A DNA stretch of 64,000 nt from Saprospiraceae bacterium (GTDB taxonomy: Bacteria > Bacteroidota > Bacteroidia > Chitinophagales > Saprospiraceae). The translations under genes were made by a program, and so were the position numbers. Positions within the stretch are counted from its first letter, which is position 1; each line of letters begins with the position of its first letter. The DNA is taken from NCBI GenBank assembly GCA_020629715.1, contig JAHDCU010000001.1, positions 558,001 through 622,000 on the forward strand. The letters are read 5' to 3'. This document shows positions 1 to 8,855 of this stretch, piece after piece. The notes below the pieces were generated by a model. It searched no databases. It saw nothing but the letters and a program-made list of their open reading frames with translations, and was not told the origin of the DNA.

Positions 1-2
1 AT

Positions 3-95
3 CAATCAGAAGGATTTATGAGAGGTGTAAAAGCTGGGCAGACCGCTAAAGTGGGATGTTGGATCGGTGAAACCGTTAAAGTTAGATACAAGTAA
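3..95 (+). CDS. C-terminal end of a TPR-lipoprotein paralogue (partial)
   Basis: The window opens inside a gene. The frame starting at base 3 is open and ends with TAA at 93-95. Its last residues (KVGCWIGETVKVRYK) closely resemble the last residues of the next gene (FKVRCWINETTTVRTAD), so this is very probably the tail of a tandem paralogue of the lipoprotein at 171-1628. A strong hairpin terminator follows at 112-146. Only about 30 residues are visible, so function can only be taken from the neighbour. Confidence 0.6.
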   Translation, partial: QSEGFMRGVKAGQTAKVGCWIGETVKVRYK

Positions 96-111
96 TTAGA
101 AAATATTTTAT

Positions 112-146
112 AAAAAGCCGCTTTCTCACCAAAGCGGCTTTTTTTT
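112..146 (+). terminator. Rho-independent terminator
   Basis: An AAAAAGCCGCTTT arm and its complement AAAGCGGCTTTTT enclose a 6-nt loop and run into eight T. It ends the transcript of the partial gene at the left edge. Confidence 0.85.
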
Positions 147-170
147 GCATCTTATTGAAAAGCTTTAATT

Positions 171-1628
171 ATGAAAAACTTCCTCACATATATCCTACTC
201 GCCCTTATCTGCTTTAGCTGTGGTGGACCCAAGCTAGCTGAGAAAATAAACTCAAATGCACCAGATATCAATACCACAGAGATTGATCCGGTTGAAGTCA
301 GCATCAATAAATCTAATTGTATGGTGATATCAGAACTTAGCTATCCACTACGTGATGATATAGAAACAGCATATGTGATCTATCGAGATTTCGTAAAGGC
401 CAAAGAATATGAAGAAGCACTACCCATTTGGAAAAAAGCATTTTATAATGCTCCTAGCGCGAATGGTAAAATCAAATACCAATTTGATGATGGAGTCGCA
501 ATTTATAAAGCCCTTCATGCTGCAACCGAGGATAATACTCTAAAGCAAAATTATCAGGATACTATCATGAGCATTTATGATAAACGTATTGAATGCTATC
601 CTGAAGATAGAGCCTATGTAATAGAGCGCAAGGCATTTGATTACTATTATAGCTTTTATACGAGTACCACTCCACGAGATATCACCACTCTTTTTGAAAC
701 AGCGATAGATATGAAAGGAGAAAAAGCTGATTATTTTATCATCAATCCTTTTACCAAATTGATCTATGATGGATTTATTGATGGATCTGTAGATACTGTG
801 GAGGCACAAACATATGTGACCAAACTATGGGATGCTATAGAATACGGTAATAATAACTGCAAGGGTAAAGAATGTGAAGCCTGGAAAATTATTAATGCAT
901 ATGCCCCTGCCAGACTTGAAGCGCTAGAAGGTGTCGATGGATTCTATGATTGTGACTACTACAGCAAAAAATACATTCCTGTATTTCAAGCAGATAGTAC
1001 AAATTGTGAAACAATCAACCTAGTTTATAGACGACTTGTCAGAGGAGATTGTGACTTCTCTAGTACGGACCTTGCCTCCGTTAAATATGCAAAAGACAAT
1101 ACCTGCTATACTCCGCCACCAGCACCTGGAGAACTAAGACAGGCCTATGATGCATATAATGCTGGAAACTATACTAAGGCCATAGATCACTTTGAAAATT
1201 ATGTAAACAATAGTGATGACCCTGAGAAGAAAGCCAAGTTTTTATTAGTCATCGCAAAAATATACTATGGTGATATCAAAAACTTTCCTAAGGCTAGAAA
1301 CTATGCTCGTCAAGCCGCAGAACAAAAACCAGCATGGGGCGAGCCCTTTATTTTAATCGGAAAACTATATGCTTCTAGTGGGCCATTATGTGGTCCAGGT
1401 ACAGGTTGGGATAGTCAAATCGTGACTTGGCCAGCTATAGATAAATTTGAATATGCCAAAAAAATAGATCCTTCTGTAAGTACTGAGGCTAATAAATGGA
1501 TTGCAACATACAAACAATATATGCCTTCTAAAGAGGATGTATTTTTTAGACCAGATGTGAAAGTTGGAGGAAGCTTTAAAGTACGGTGCTGGATCAATGA
1601 AACTACTACTGTCAGAACAGCGGATTAG
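171..1628 (+). CDS. TPR-repeat surface lipoprotein
   Basis: This 485-residue protein starts with a lipoprotein signal peptide: Met-Lys, a hydrophobic stretch, and a lipobox ending at Cys17 (CFSCGG). It should be an anchored envelope lipoprotein. The body is helical. TPR-like units are visible around residues 70-110 (EALPIWKKAFYNAP) and 325-405 (AYNAGNYTKAIDHFENYV, then an ARNYARQAAEQKP unit). Several Cys in residues 220-320 may form disulfides. The C-terminal 25 residues (about 460-485) form a short beta-rich tail that resembles the end of the gene just upstream, so the two are likely tandem duplicates. No catalytic motif is visible; scaffolding or envelope assembly is inference. Confidence 0.7.
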   Translation: MKNFLTYILLALICFSCGGPKLAEKINSNAPDINTTEIDPVEVSINKSNCMVISELSYPLRDDIETAYVIYRDFVKAKEYEEALPIWKKAFYNAPSANGKIKYQFDDGVAIYKALHAATEDNTLKQNYQDTIMSIYDKRIECYPEDRAYVIERKAFDYYYSFYTSTTPRDITTLFETAIDMKGEKADYFIINPFTKLIYDGFIDGSVDTVEAQTYVTKLWDAIEYGNNNCKGKECEAWKIINAYAPARLEALEGVDGFYDCDYYSKKYIPVFQADSTNCETINLVYRRLVRGDCDFSSTDLASVKYAKDNTCYTPPPAPGELRQAYDAYNAGNYTKAIDHFENYVNNSDDPEKKAKFLLVIAKIYYGDIKNFPKARNYARQAAEQKPAWGEPFILIGKLYASSGPLCGPGTGWDSQIVTWPAIDKFEYAKKIDPSVSTEANKWIATYKQYMPSKEDVFFRPDVKVGGSFKVRCWINETTTVRTAD

Positions 1629-1672
1629 TTAATGTCTATAGATATTTGTCCTATTTTATTTAATTTGGGACT

Positions 1673-1957
1673 ATGATGGACTTTCGTACGGATAAAAGCA
1701 GTTGGGTACTTGTAGTGCTTATGATGATCATATCATATTTTCTCAATCCATTTGTATTACCCGATGGCTGGGGAATAAGCAACTTAGCCATGATGATATT
1801 ACAAATCATCGCCTATCCAATACTCAGTATTGCTATAGCCTGTATACCTGTAGTGGTTGTATGCTTTATTGTGAAGCTTATTCCAGATATTGATTATTCT
1901 ATACGGGTAGCATTTGTTTTTATGTTAGCCACTTTGATTTTTCAACTTAGCACCTAG
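1673..1957 (+). CDS. Small integral membrane protein, unknown function
   Basis: A 94-residue protein with about three hydrophobic segments (roughly residues 10-28, 33-60 and 70-92) and few charges. It starts at ATGATG, 44 bp after the lipoprotein gene, and is followed after 37 bp by the M48 protease on the same strand, so the three could be co-transcribed. I do not recognise a family. Confidence 0.55.
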   Translation: MMDFRTDKSSWVLVVLMMIISYFLNPFVLPDGWGISNLAMMILQIIAYPILSIAIACIPVVVVCFIVKLIPDIDYSIRVAFVFMLATLIFQLST

Positions 1958-1994
1958 AGACATCAGTCATTGATCAAAAGTATAATACAAAATC

Positions 1995-2837
1995 ATGTAC
2001 AGAAGACGTAACTCTAATCCATATGGCGGTATTCCTCAACAGCGTAGAGGTAGATCTGCTGGTACAGGTAGATTCAAAATATTTTTGATCATAGGTCTTG
2101 TGATGGCTGGATATCATACCATAAAGTATCTAGGGTCAACACAAGAAAATCCCGTCACTGGTGAAATGCAACGTATCTCTTGGACTATGGATGAAGAGAT
2201 AGCCCTTGGCCTACAATCAGCTCCTCAAATGGTACAACAGCATGGTGGACTACATCCCGATCAACGAGCACAGCAAATGGTAGATGATGTGGGTAAAAAA
2301 TTAGTAAGATCAACAGTAGCTGGCACCTCTCCTTATCCTTTTGATTTTCATCTATTGAATGATGACCGAACTGTAAATGCATTTGCATTACCAGGCGGAC
2401 AATGTTTTATTACGTCTGCTCTGTATAACAGGCTTGAAAATATTGACCAATTAGCTGGAGTATTAGGCCATGAGATAGGGCATGTGCTCCATCGACATAG
2501 TGCCGTACGTATGCAACGAGGCACCTTTATACAAGGTCTGATCAATAGTGTAATGATCGGTAGTGGCGGAGATATGTCTATGGCTCAAGTGGCCAATGTG
2601 ATAGGTCAGATGGGTAGTATGAAATATGGTCGTGATCAAGAACTTGAATCTGATGACTGGGGAGTAAGACTCATGATGGAATCAGGATATAATCCTGAGG
2701 AGCTCATCGGTGTCATGGATATACTAGAAGAAGCAAGTGGAGGATCGAGAGGAAATGATTTCAATAGTAGCCACCCATCTCCAGAAAATAGACGTGAACA
2801 AATCAGAGAGGCTATCAAGAAGTACAGTAAGTCCTAA
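1995..2837 (+). CDS. M48-family zinc metalloprotease (periplasmic, membrane-anchored)
   Basis: This 280-residue protein has a basic N-terminus, one transmembrane segment (about residues 28-46), and an M48 peptidase domain. The zinc site is visible as HEIGH at residues 159-163 with a third ligand in ELESD at 216-220. The conserved NAFALPGGQ strand (about 125) before the helix is also typical of the BepA/LoiP-like group, which degrades or refolds outer-membrane proteins. There is no TPR extension, so it is the short LoiP-like form. The 3' end is 3 bp from the next gene, suggesting co-transcription. Confidence 0.85.
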   Translation: MYRRRNSNPYGGIPQQRRGRSAGTGRFKIFLIIGLVMAGYHTIKYLGSTQENPVTGEMQRISWTMDEEIALGLQSAPQMVQQHGGLHPDQRAQQMVDDVGKKLVRSTVAGTSPYPFDFHLLNDDRTVNAFALPGGQCFITSALYNRLENIDQLAGVLGHEIGHVLHRHSAVRMQRGTFIQGLINSVMIGSGGDMSMAQVANVIGQMGSMKYGRDQELESDDWGVRLMMESGYNPEELIGVMDILEEASGGSRGNDFNSSHPSPENRREQIREAIKKYSKS

Positions 2838-2840
2838 ATA

Positions 2841-3386
2841 TTGAAATTCAACAACTTAAGGTTTGAAACATCTCGATTGCTTCTCAGGCCTACAGGAGAC
2901 CAAGATGCAGGCTTTATTCTAGAGTTACTTAATAGTCCTGGTTGGATCAAGTATATAGGTGATCGAAATATACACTCCATTGAACAGGCCAAAGCATACA
3001 TTGAGGAAAGAATGACCCCTCAACTATATCGTTTAGGTTATGGAAACTTTACGTTAATTTCTAAAGACAGTAAGCAGCCCTTAGGTACATGCGGACTCTA
3101 TGATAGAGATGGACTAGATGGTGTCGATATCGGTTTTGCGTTGTTACCACAATACCATTGCAAAGGCTATGCGTATGAGGCTTCACAAAAGATACTGAAC
3201 CTAGCTTGGGAGCAGTTTGGATTATCTATAGTAAGAGCTATTACTACTGATAATAACTATGCCTCTCAGTCCCTCATCGAAAAGCTAGGCATGAAGTTTA
3301 TAGAAAAAATTACGCTACCTAATGATCCCGAGCAGCTCCGCCTCTACGAAATAGCTAAACCTTCAACAGTCCAACAAATAGAATAA
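2841..3386 (+). CDS. GNAT-family N-acetyltransferase (RimJ/RimL type)
   Basis: A 181-residue GNAT acetyltransferase. It opens with a strand reading ETSRLLLRPTGDQDAG, typical of RimJ/RimL-like enzymes, and has the acetyl-CoA-binding strand-loop near VDIGFALLPQYHCKGYA (about residues 95-112) and the closing NYASQSLIEKLGMKF motif (about 140-155). The start is a TTG three bases after the protease stop; no ATG lies nearby and this start keeps the conserved first strand. The acceptor substrate cannot be told from sequence. Confidence 0.8.
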   Translation: MKFNNLRFETSRLLLRPTGDQDAGFILELLNSPGWIKYIGDRNIHSIEQAKAYIEERMTPQLYRLGYGNFTLISKDSKQPLGTCGLYDRDGLDGVDIGFALLPQYHCKGYAYEASQKILNLAWEQFGLSIVRAITTDNNYASQSLIEKLGMKFIEKITLPNDPEQLRLYEIAKPSTVQQIE

Positions 3387-3393
3387 TAAAGTT

Positions 3394-3891
3394 CTAATGG
3401 GATATGATTGATTCTAGACGCTTATAGATCTTATATGCAGCAGGGCATACCTGAGTATTCGCAGTATTTAACTTTGGTCTTTTAAAATAATCCTCTTCAT
3501 CAGTATGAGGAAATCTGCGACAAGCATCAGGTCGTAATTCATACACATTACATGTACCATTTGTATGTAAAAAATGGCATGGAACTTTATTGAAACTTTG
3601 CTCTCCATTAAAATCCTCCAGTATATATTTTCGAATAAATGCCTTTTTAGAAATACCCAAATGAGCTGAAAGTCTTTTGATATCACTCGGCGTAATCAAA
3701 GGTGGAGAGCTATTACAGCAATTGTGGCAAGATATACAATCTGTATTCTCAAATACCGCTTGATGGATGTTTGCAACTCCAATTTCATGATATCTATCTT
3801 TTCCCAACTGTTTCCAATGATACAATCGATGCATTATTTCCTTGTGCTCTGATTTAGCCGAAGCTAGCGTTTTTTTATGATCAGTATCCAT
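3394..3891 (-). CDS. YkgJ-type cysteine-cluster (CxxCxxCC) protein
   Basis: A 165-residue protein with the CxxCxxCC signature CISCHNCC (about residues 54-61) and further Cys at CHFLHTNGTCNVYELRPDACRRFP (about 104-128) and near the C-terminus (VCPAAY). This is the zinc/iron-chelating family PF03692 (YkgJ, UPF0153). Biochemical role is unsettled for the family; metal binding is expected. It is convergent with the acetyltransferase gene, leaving only 7 bp between stops. Confidence 0.8.
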   Translation of the reverse strand: MDTDHKKTLASAKSEHKEIMHRLYHWKQLGKDRYHEIGVANIHQAVFENTDCISCHNCCNSSPPLITPSDIKRLSAHLGISKKAFIRKYILEDFNGEQSFNKVPCHFLHTNGTCNVYELRPDACRRFPHTDEEDYFKRPKLNTANTQVCPAAYKIYKRLESIISH

Positions 3892-3916
3892 TAAGAATAT
3901 TGTCTTGAAACTTAAT

Positions 3917-5464
3917 CTAATCCATAATTAATACCCTGTGTGAAGTATGTACTCCGTACTCATCGACAAGCTCTAAAAAATACATTCCATCATCATAAGC
4001 ACTCACGTCTATGGTCAAGGATGAATTATTCAAAGATGGTATAATATCGACCTCTGCTCCAGTTAAGGAATATAGCTTTACGCTAGAGAGATTAACCTTA
4101 TCATCTAGATTTATATTGATAATATTTGAACTTGGATTTGGAAATATTTCGATACTCCTAGATGACAAGTCCCCACTATGAGATACGTCCGAGGTTACAA
4201 AACTTCCTTCCAGTGACCAGTCTCCACAAAACTCTGTATGACCAAAAGGCATCACTCTCCAATAATATTGCTCATCAATATCCAACACAGGCAAGACCAC
4301 TGCATCATCACTTACGATAGTATCGAGAATAGTAAGAAATCCTCCCGATGCCAGATTTACTTGTACCAAATAATGAGTCGCATTTTCGGCACTTGACCAA
4401 TCTAATTCTATTTCTCTATAATATACCGATTGATCATCTAGAGGATACTCAGGGACTGACCCTTGATTTGTAAGAAAACCTGGAGAATCTTGATTTTCTA
4501 AAAGCTCTGATTTTTCGTCTATCAAGTTAGCTTTCATAGCTCCAATCTGCTCTTCTGAAAATCTGGAAGCACATATATCATTAGCATAAGACATAATAAG
4601 CGTAGCATCACTATAAAATTTTGCTCCAGTTGGATCAGTTTGCTCAGTATTGCTCAATCCTGTTGAGGTGTCACATGGCCATCTCGACCGTAAATAATCA
4701 GCCTTCGTATCACAGAAACCATCCGCCGCGATAGCACAATTGGATCCATCTAATAACTCGACGATAGCCGTATCTATAATCATGGTATCTAGTATCAGCG
4801 TATCCTTAAAAAAGGTATAGTCATACAAGACATACTCTGGAGCAGGATCATCATAACTATGAGGAATGGTACCATCATGCCCTATTCCACCCTCCCATCC
4901 TAAAAATGGATGTGGCAAGGATAGCGCATGACCAATTTCATGTGCCCACGTATGGTCACTAGGATCCATACAATTTTGTGATAGCGCAATACCCGCATAT
5001 GGAAGATTATAACCACAGTTGCCTGCCGGATTACTTACGATATAATTATTGAGCGTATTTTCGATATTATTTGCAAACATCATCTCAGCACCTTGCACTA
5101 CATTTTCATGTTCATTCCATTTACTACTATTGATATAATGTATCGGCCCTTCGATATAAAATTGTATCTCGGCATCTATAAAGTCTTCATTGAGGGTACA
5201 TAGTGCTTTTTGCAATTGCGTTTCTCCATAAAATGCCGAGCCATCGTCATTACCTACAAAATGTATAGAAATAGGAACATATAATGTCACATTTGATCTG
5301 GTTTCAAATGCCTGAGGCTGTGCCTGATATTTTTTGAGCCAATCAGATCGATAAGAATGAGTGCCACAATCATGTTGTGCCTGAATGACAGGTAGATTAA
5401 ATCCCAAGACAAGGATCAATTCTATAATTCCAAAAGTGCTGAATAATGTAATACAACGTTTCAT
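3917..5464 (-). CDS. T9SS-secreted M43-like metalloprotease
   Basis: This 515-residue protein has an N-terminal signal peptide (cleavage near residues 27-30) and a metzincin catalytic domain with HEIGHALSLPH at residues 175-185, giving three His ligands and the catalytic Glu. A Met-turn (LIMSYAND) follows about 110 residues later. This arrangement fits the pappalysin-type M43 family. A fibronectin-type III-like region (about 330-420) leads to a C-terminal domain of about 75 residues with IFPNPSSN and GMYFLELVD, the type A sorting signal of T9SS. It should be exported across the outer membrane and anchored or released. An unusual insert at about 225-245 is rich in Asp/Thr/Ile. It is divergent from the DUF2807 gene. 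Confidence 0.88.
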   Translation of the reverse strand: MKRCITLFSTFGIIELILVLGFNLPVIQAQHDCGTHSYRSDWLKKYQAQPQAFETRSNVTLYVPISIHFVGNDDGSAFYGETQLQKALCTLNEDFIDAEIQFYIEGPIHYINSSKWNEHENVVQGAEMMFANNIENTLNNYIVSNPAGNCGYNLPYAGIALSQNCMDPSDHTWAHEIGHALSLPHPFLGWEGGIGHDGTIPHSYDDPAPEYVLYDYTFFKDTLILDTMIIDTAIVELLDGSNCAIAADGFCDTKADYLRSRWPCDTSTGLSNTEQTDPTGAKFYSDATLIMSYANDICASRFSEEQIGAMKANLIDEKSELLENQDSPGFLTNQGSVPEYPLDDQSVYYREIELDWSSAENATHYLVQVNLASGGFLTILDTIVSDDAVVLPVLDIDEQYYWRVMPFGHTEFCGDWSLEGSFVTSDVSHSGDLSSRSIEIFPNPSSNIININLDDKVNLSSVKLYSLTGAEVDIIPSLNNSSLTIDVSAYDDGMYFLELVDEYGVHTSHRVLIMD

Positions 5465-5562
5465 ATTGTAAAATAGTCAATACCGCACTAAATCAATATT
5501 AGAAAGCTCATTTTTCCTTAGAATTAAACTCTCACTTATTTTGTAACATCAAATAAAATATG

Positions 5563-5578
5563 AACCTATTCATAGGTT
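5563..5578. promoter_or_regulatory. Candidate operator palindrome
   Basis: AACCTAT-TC-ATAGGTT is a perfect 7-bp inverted repeat in the 222-bp divergent region between the secreted protease and the DUF2807 gene. The 11-mer CTCATTTTTCC also occurs twice there, at 5507 and 5584. No regulator can be assigned. Confidence 0.3.
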
Positions 5579-5686
5579 GAAAACTCATTTTTCCGTTATA
5601 TAATTACATGCCATGCAACCATAGCCAATTTATTGTCGTCTTATTTATTATAGACACTTAAACCAATAAACTTAAAATACCAAACT

Positions 5687-6373
5687 ATGAATCAAATCAA
5701 ATCAGTGTTATCCTTAATATTCCTATTCTCTAGTCTCATTCTGATAGGTCAAAGTAGAAACTTCAATGATTTTAGTGGAATAAAAGTCTCAGGCAATCTT
5801 AAAGTCGAGCTGGTCAATTCAGATCAAAATATGGTCGAAATAGAGATGATAAAAGGTGATATAGAAAACATCATCACCGAAGTCAAAGGAGATGTACTTC
5901 ACCTCAAAGTAAAACAAAAATGGGGTTGGGGTAATAAAACAAAAGCTAGCATTGTCTTATATCACGATGGAGTAAATCAAATAGATGCCTCTGCTGGTGC
6001 AACGCTTAAAAGCGTAGATCACATAAATAGCACTGAACTAGACATAGATGTCAGCTCGGGAGCAACGGCAAAAGTAGCGGTAGAATGTTCTAAATTGAAA
6101 GTAAATGTTAGCTCAGGAGCTACTGCTAAACTATCAGGACATTGTAAAGAACAATATATCGATGTGAGCTCTGGCGCCACTTATAAAGCAACCTCATTGG
6201 CATCAGATAACGTAGATGTAGACGCTAGCTCGGGAGCAAGTGCCAAAGTATGGGCTACTAAATCGATCACTGCTAATGCAAGTAGTGGCGGGAGTATCAA
6301 GTATAAAGGCGAACCCGAAAATACTAAACTAGATGCGGGGAAGTATTCTGGAGGGAGTATAAGGAAGATGTAA
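5687..6373 (+). CDS. DUF2807 (head-GIN) beta-helix-like envelope protein
   Basis: A 228-residue protein with a cleavable signal peptide (cleavage near residue 22). It matches the Bacteroidota DUF2807 family (PF10988): FSGIKVSGNLKVELVNSDQ at about residues 28-46, then repeating strands ending in DVSSGAT. The SSGA(T/S) motif or a near variant recurs about every 20 residues from residue 100 to the end, consistent with a right-handed beta-helix with the SSGAT turn stacked. It is expected in the periplasm or on the outer membrane. Function of the family is unproven. Confidence 0.8.
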   Translation: MNQIKSVLSLIFLFSSLILIGQSRNFNDFSGIKVSGNLKVELVNSDQNMVEIEMIKGDIENIITEVKGDVLHLKVKQKWGWGNKTKASIVLYHDGVNQIDASAGATLKSVDHINSTELDIDVSSGATAKVAVECSKLKVNVSSGATAKLSGHCKEQYIDVSSGATYKATSLASDNVDVDASSGASAKVWATKSITANASSGGSIKYKGEPENTKLDAGKYSGGSIRKM

Positions 6374-6398
6374 TTGTCTAATTTATAAATTCTATGAC

Positions 6399-6434
6399 AA
6401 AGGGGCAATCATATTAATTATGATTGCCCCTTTT
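6399..6434. terminator. Bidirectional terminator
   Basis: AAAGGGGCAATCATA and its complement TATGATTGCCCCTTT form a 15-bp stem with a 5-nt loop between the convergent DUF2807 gene and iscA. T-runs in both directions suggest it serves both. Confidence 0.8.
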
Positions 6435-6460
6435 ATAATTTTTACTTGTATTTAATTTCT

Positions 6461-6787
6461 CTACACAGCAAAGCTCTCACCACATCCACAAGTCCGGCTC
6501 GCATTAGGGTTATTGAAGTAAAAACCTTTACCATCAAGGCCACCTGTAAACTCCAAGGTCGTGTTACATAGATAAAGAAAGCTCTTTAGATCAGTGACTA
6601 CTTTGATATCATTATCCTCAAAAACTTGATCGTTTTCTTGAGCGCTATTATCAAAATCCATAGAATAACTCAGACCAGAACATCCACCACTTGTCACAGA
6701 AACTCTTACGAAGTAGTTATCATCCAATGACTTGGCAGTCATGAGTTCAGTAATTTTCGCTTTGGCACTATCAGCTACAAAAAGCAT
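6461..6787 (-). CDS. iscA: A-type iron-sulfur carrier protein (IscA/SufA/HesB)
   Basis: A 108-residue protein with the three conserved cysteines of A-type Fe-S carriers: Cys36 in GGCSGLSY and Cys100/Cys102 in the terminal TCGCGESF. It receives clusters from the scaffold and passes them to apo-proteins. It is the last gene of the iscS-iscU-iscA operon and begins one base after the iscU stop, which suggests coupled translation. Confidence 0.93.
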   Translation of the reverse strand: MLFVADSAKAKITELMTAKSLDDNYFVRVSVTSGGCSGLSYSMDFDNSAQENDQVFEDNDIKVVTDLKSFLYLCNTTLEFTGGLDGKGFYFNNPNASRTCGCGESFAV

Positions 6788-6788
6788 C

Positions 6789-7172
6789 CTACTTATTCTT
6801 TTCTTTATAATCGGCTATAGCGCTTTTGATAGCATCTTCTGCCAATACACTACAGTGTATTTTTACTGGTGGTAATGCCAACTCTTCTACAATATCCATA
6901 TTATCAATGGCCTCTGCCTGATCTAGGGTTTTTCCTTTCAGCCATTCGGTTGCGAGCGAAGATGAGGCGATTGCAGATCCACATCCAAAAGTTTTAAATT
7001 TCGCATCATTGATTTTACCAGTAGCTTCATCCACTTCTATCTGCAATCTCATGACATCACCACATTCTGGTGCTCCAACTAGACCTGTGCCCACGTTTTT
7101 ACTTGACTTATCAAGCGTTCCTACATTCTTAGGATGCTTAAAATGTTCTATTACTTTTTCTGAATATGCCAT
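6789..7172 (-). CDS. iscU: Iron-sulfur cluster scaffold IscU
   Basis: A 127-residue scaffold protein. The three cluster-ligating cysteines are Cys37 (APECGD), Cys64 (TFGCGSA) and Cys107 (IHCSVLAEDAI), with the conserved Asp39. The HscA-binding motif LPPVK (99-103) is intact, although no hscA/hscB gene is in the window. It lies 70 bp downstream of iscS on the same strand. Confidence 0.95.
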   Translation of the reverse strand: MAYSEKVIEHFKHPKNVGTLDKSSKNVGTGLVGAPECGDVMRLQIEVDEATGKINDAKFKTFGCGSAIASSSLATEWLKGKTLDQAEAIDNMDIVEELALPPVKIHCSVLAEDAIKSAIADYKEKNK

Positions 7173-7242
7173 TTTTGTAATTGCTTTTATTATTCAAATT
7201 TATAACACAATGGACCAATACTTGGTTCCTTGTCTATTTATT

Positions 7243-8466
7243 TTAGTGTTCTGACCACTCAACAGCGTCTAGATCTACACCTTCCTTATACATTTCCCAT
7301 ATTGGGCTTAAATTTCTCATATGTTGCACTCCATTAGTTAGTGCATCTATGGCATAGTCTACATCTTCTTCTTTGGTAAATCTACCAAGACTGAAACGAA
7401 TAGAACTATGTGCTAAGTCATCTCCTAAGCCCAAAGCAATCAGAACATAAGATGGTTCCAAACTTGCCGATGTACAAGCTGATCCTGATGACACAGCAAT
7501 ATTTTGATTGAAAGTCATCATAAGTCCTTCACCTTCAACATGCTTGAAACTAAGGTTGGTCACATGAGGCATTCTATGCTCTACGCTTCCGTTGATATAC
7601 ACTTCTTCAAGATTCTCCATTAGAGCTTTCTCTAGCTTATCTCTAAGTTTTGAAAGTCTCTCATTATCACTATGCATTTCTTTCGCAGCGATTTCAGCCG
7701 CTTTACCAAGACCTACTATTCCAGGTACATTGAGTGTTCCTGATCTCATTCCTCTTTCATGACCACCGCCGTCCATCTGGGCAGTCACCTTTACTCTAGG
7801 ATTTTTTCTATTTACAAACAGAGCGCCTACACCTTTTGGACCATACATTTTATGTCCTGTAAAGGCCATTAAATGCACTCCTGTTTCTTTAGGATTTACT
7901 GGAATCTTACCTACAGCCTGCGTTGCATCACTCATAAATAATACCCCATGCTTGGCGCATATCTCACCAATCTCCTTCATCGGTTGTATCACTCCCGTTT
8001 CGTTATTAGCCCACATCACACTGACTAATATAGTCCTATCTGTAATCGCTGCCTCTAGCTCGTTTAGATCAACGAGGCCTTCTCTATTGACATCTAGATA
8101 AGTGACTTGTCCTCCTAGTTTTTCGACCTTTTTACAAGCATCTAATACTGCTTTATGCTCCGTTTTTAGCGTGATGATATGATTCCCCTTACGTGCATAC
8201 ATTTCAAATACACCTTTGATCGCAAGGTTATCAGACTCCGTAGCACCAGATGTGAATATAATTTCTTTACTATCTACTGATAATAAATTGGCTATTTGCT
8301 CTCTGGCGTAGTCCACTGCTTCTTCCGCTTTCCAACCGAAAGGGTGATTTCTACTAGCTGCATTACCAGGGATCTCATGAAAGAACGGCAACATGGCGTC
8401 TACTACTCGTGGATCAGTGGGCGTAGTGGCATTGTTGTCTAGATATATTAATCTCTCTTTACTCAT
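7243..8466 (-). CDS. iscS: Cysteine desulfurase IscS
   Basis: A 407-residue class V aminotransferase-fold enzyme that takes sulfur from cysteine. The PLP lysine is Lys206 in [11 protein letters not shown] and the catalytic persulfide cysteine is Cys331 in [10 protein letters not shown], which has the long flexible loop of the IscS/NifS group I. It is the first gene of the isc operon. Neither an IscR regulator nor ferredoxin/chaperone genes are present, so this is the reduced isc set. A possible -7 element (TATTTTTG on the minus strand, 8496-8503) lies 30 bp upstream. Confidence 0.95.
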   Translation of the reverse strand: MSKERLIYLDNNATTPTDPRVVDAMLPFFHEIPGNAASRNHPFGWKAEEAVDYAREQIANLLSVDSKEIIFTSGATESDNLAIKGVFEMYARKGNHIITLKTEHKAVLDACKKVEKLGGQVTYLDVNREGLVDLNELEAAITDRTILVSVMWANNETGVIQPMKEIGEICAKHGVLFMSDATQAVGKIPVNPKETGVHLMAFTGHKMYGPKGVGALFVNRKNPRVKVTAQMDGGGHERGMRSGTLNVPGIVGLGKAAEIAAKEMHSDNERLSKLRDKLEKALMENLEEVYINGSVEHRMPHVTNLSFKHVEGEGLMMTFNQNIAVSSGSACTSASLEPSYVLIALGLGDDLAHSSIRFSLGRFTKEEDVDYAIDALTNGVQHMRNLSPIWEMYKEGVDLDAVEWSEH

Positions 8467-8855
8467 TGCTCAGTTTTTATTGGGCTTTAAGACTGCAAAA
8501 ATAACAGTAAGTTTGACAATATGTTCGGCATGATGCAACTTAATCTAGAGTTCTCCTCGTTATGGGTAAGATCTAGAAAACGGTGGCTTCGCGAGATCCA
8601 GAAAATGCATTGATTGCGAGTTAATGATTATCAATCTTTTGAAGCCACCAAATCTTATTAATTTGAGTAGGATATATACAAGAAAAGACGCTTTATTCTT
8701 TAATTCAATGCTAATGGCTTGATTAGATCTTATTTAACCAAAATAGACCAAAACCAATCTGGTTGTTAAAGAAATATCAAATTCATACAATTGATTATTA
8801 ATATATTATACATTTGCTAAATAATTAATATTTAAAAATTAGAAACATTAACAAT
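8467..8855. other. Divergent intergenic region, iscS / M23 peptidase
   Basis: These 389 bp hold no convincing ORF. An inverted repeat GGTGGCTTC (8582-8590) / GAAGCCACC (8641-8649) brackets 50 nt. The right half is very AT-rich and contains TACATTTG at 8809-8816, matching the Bacteroidota -7 box TAnnTTTG, with TTG at 8791 as a weak -33 (15-nt spacer, short of the usual 19). Promoter calls here are tentative. Confidence 0.4.
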
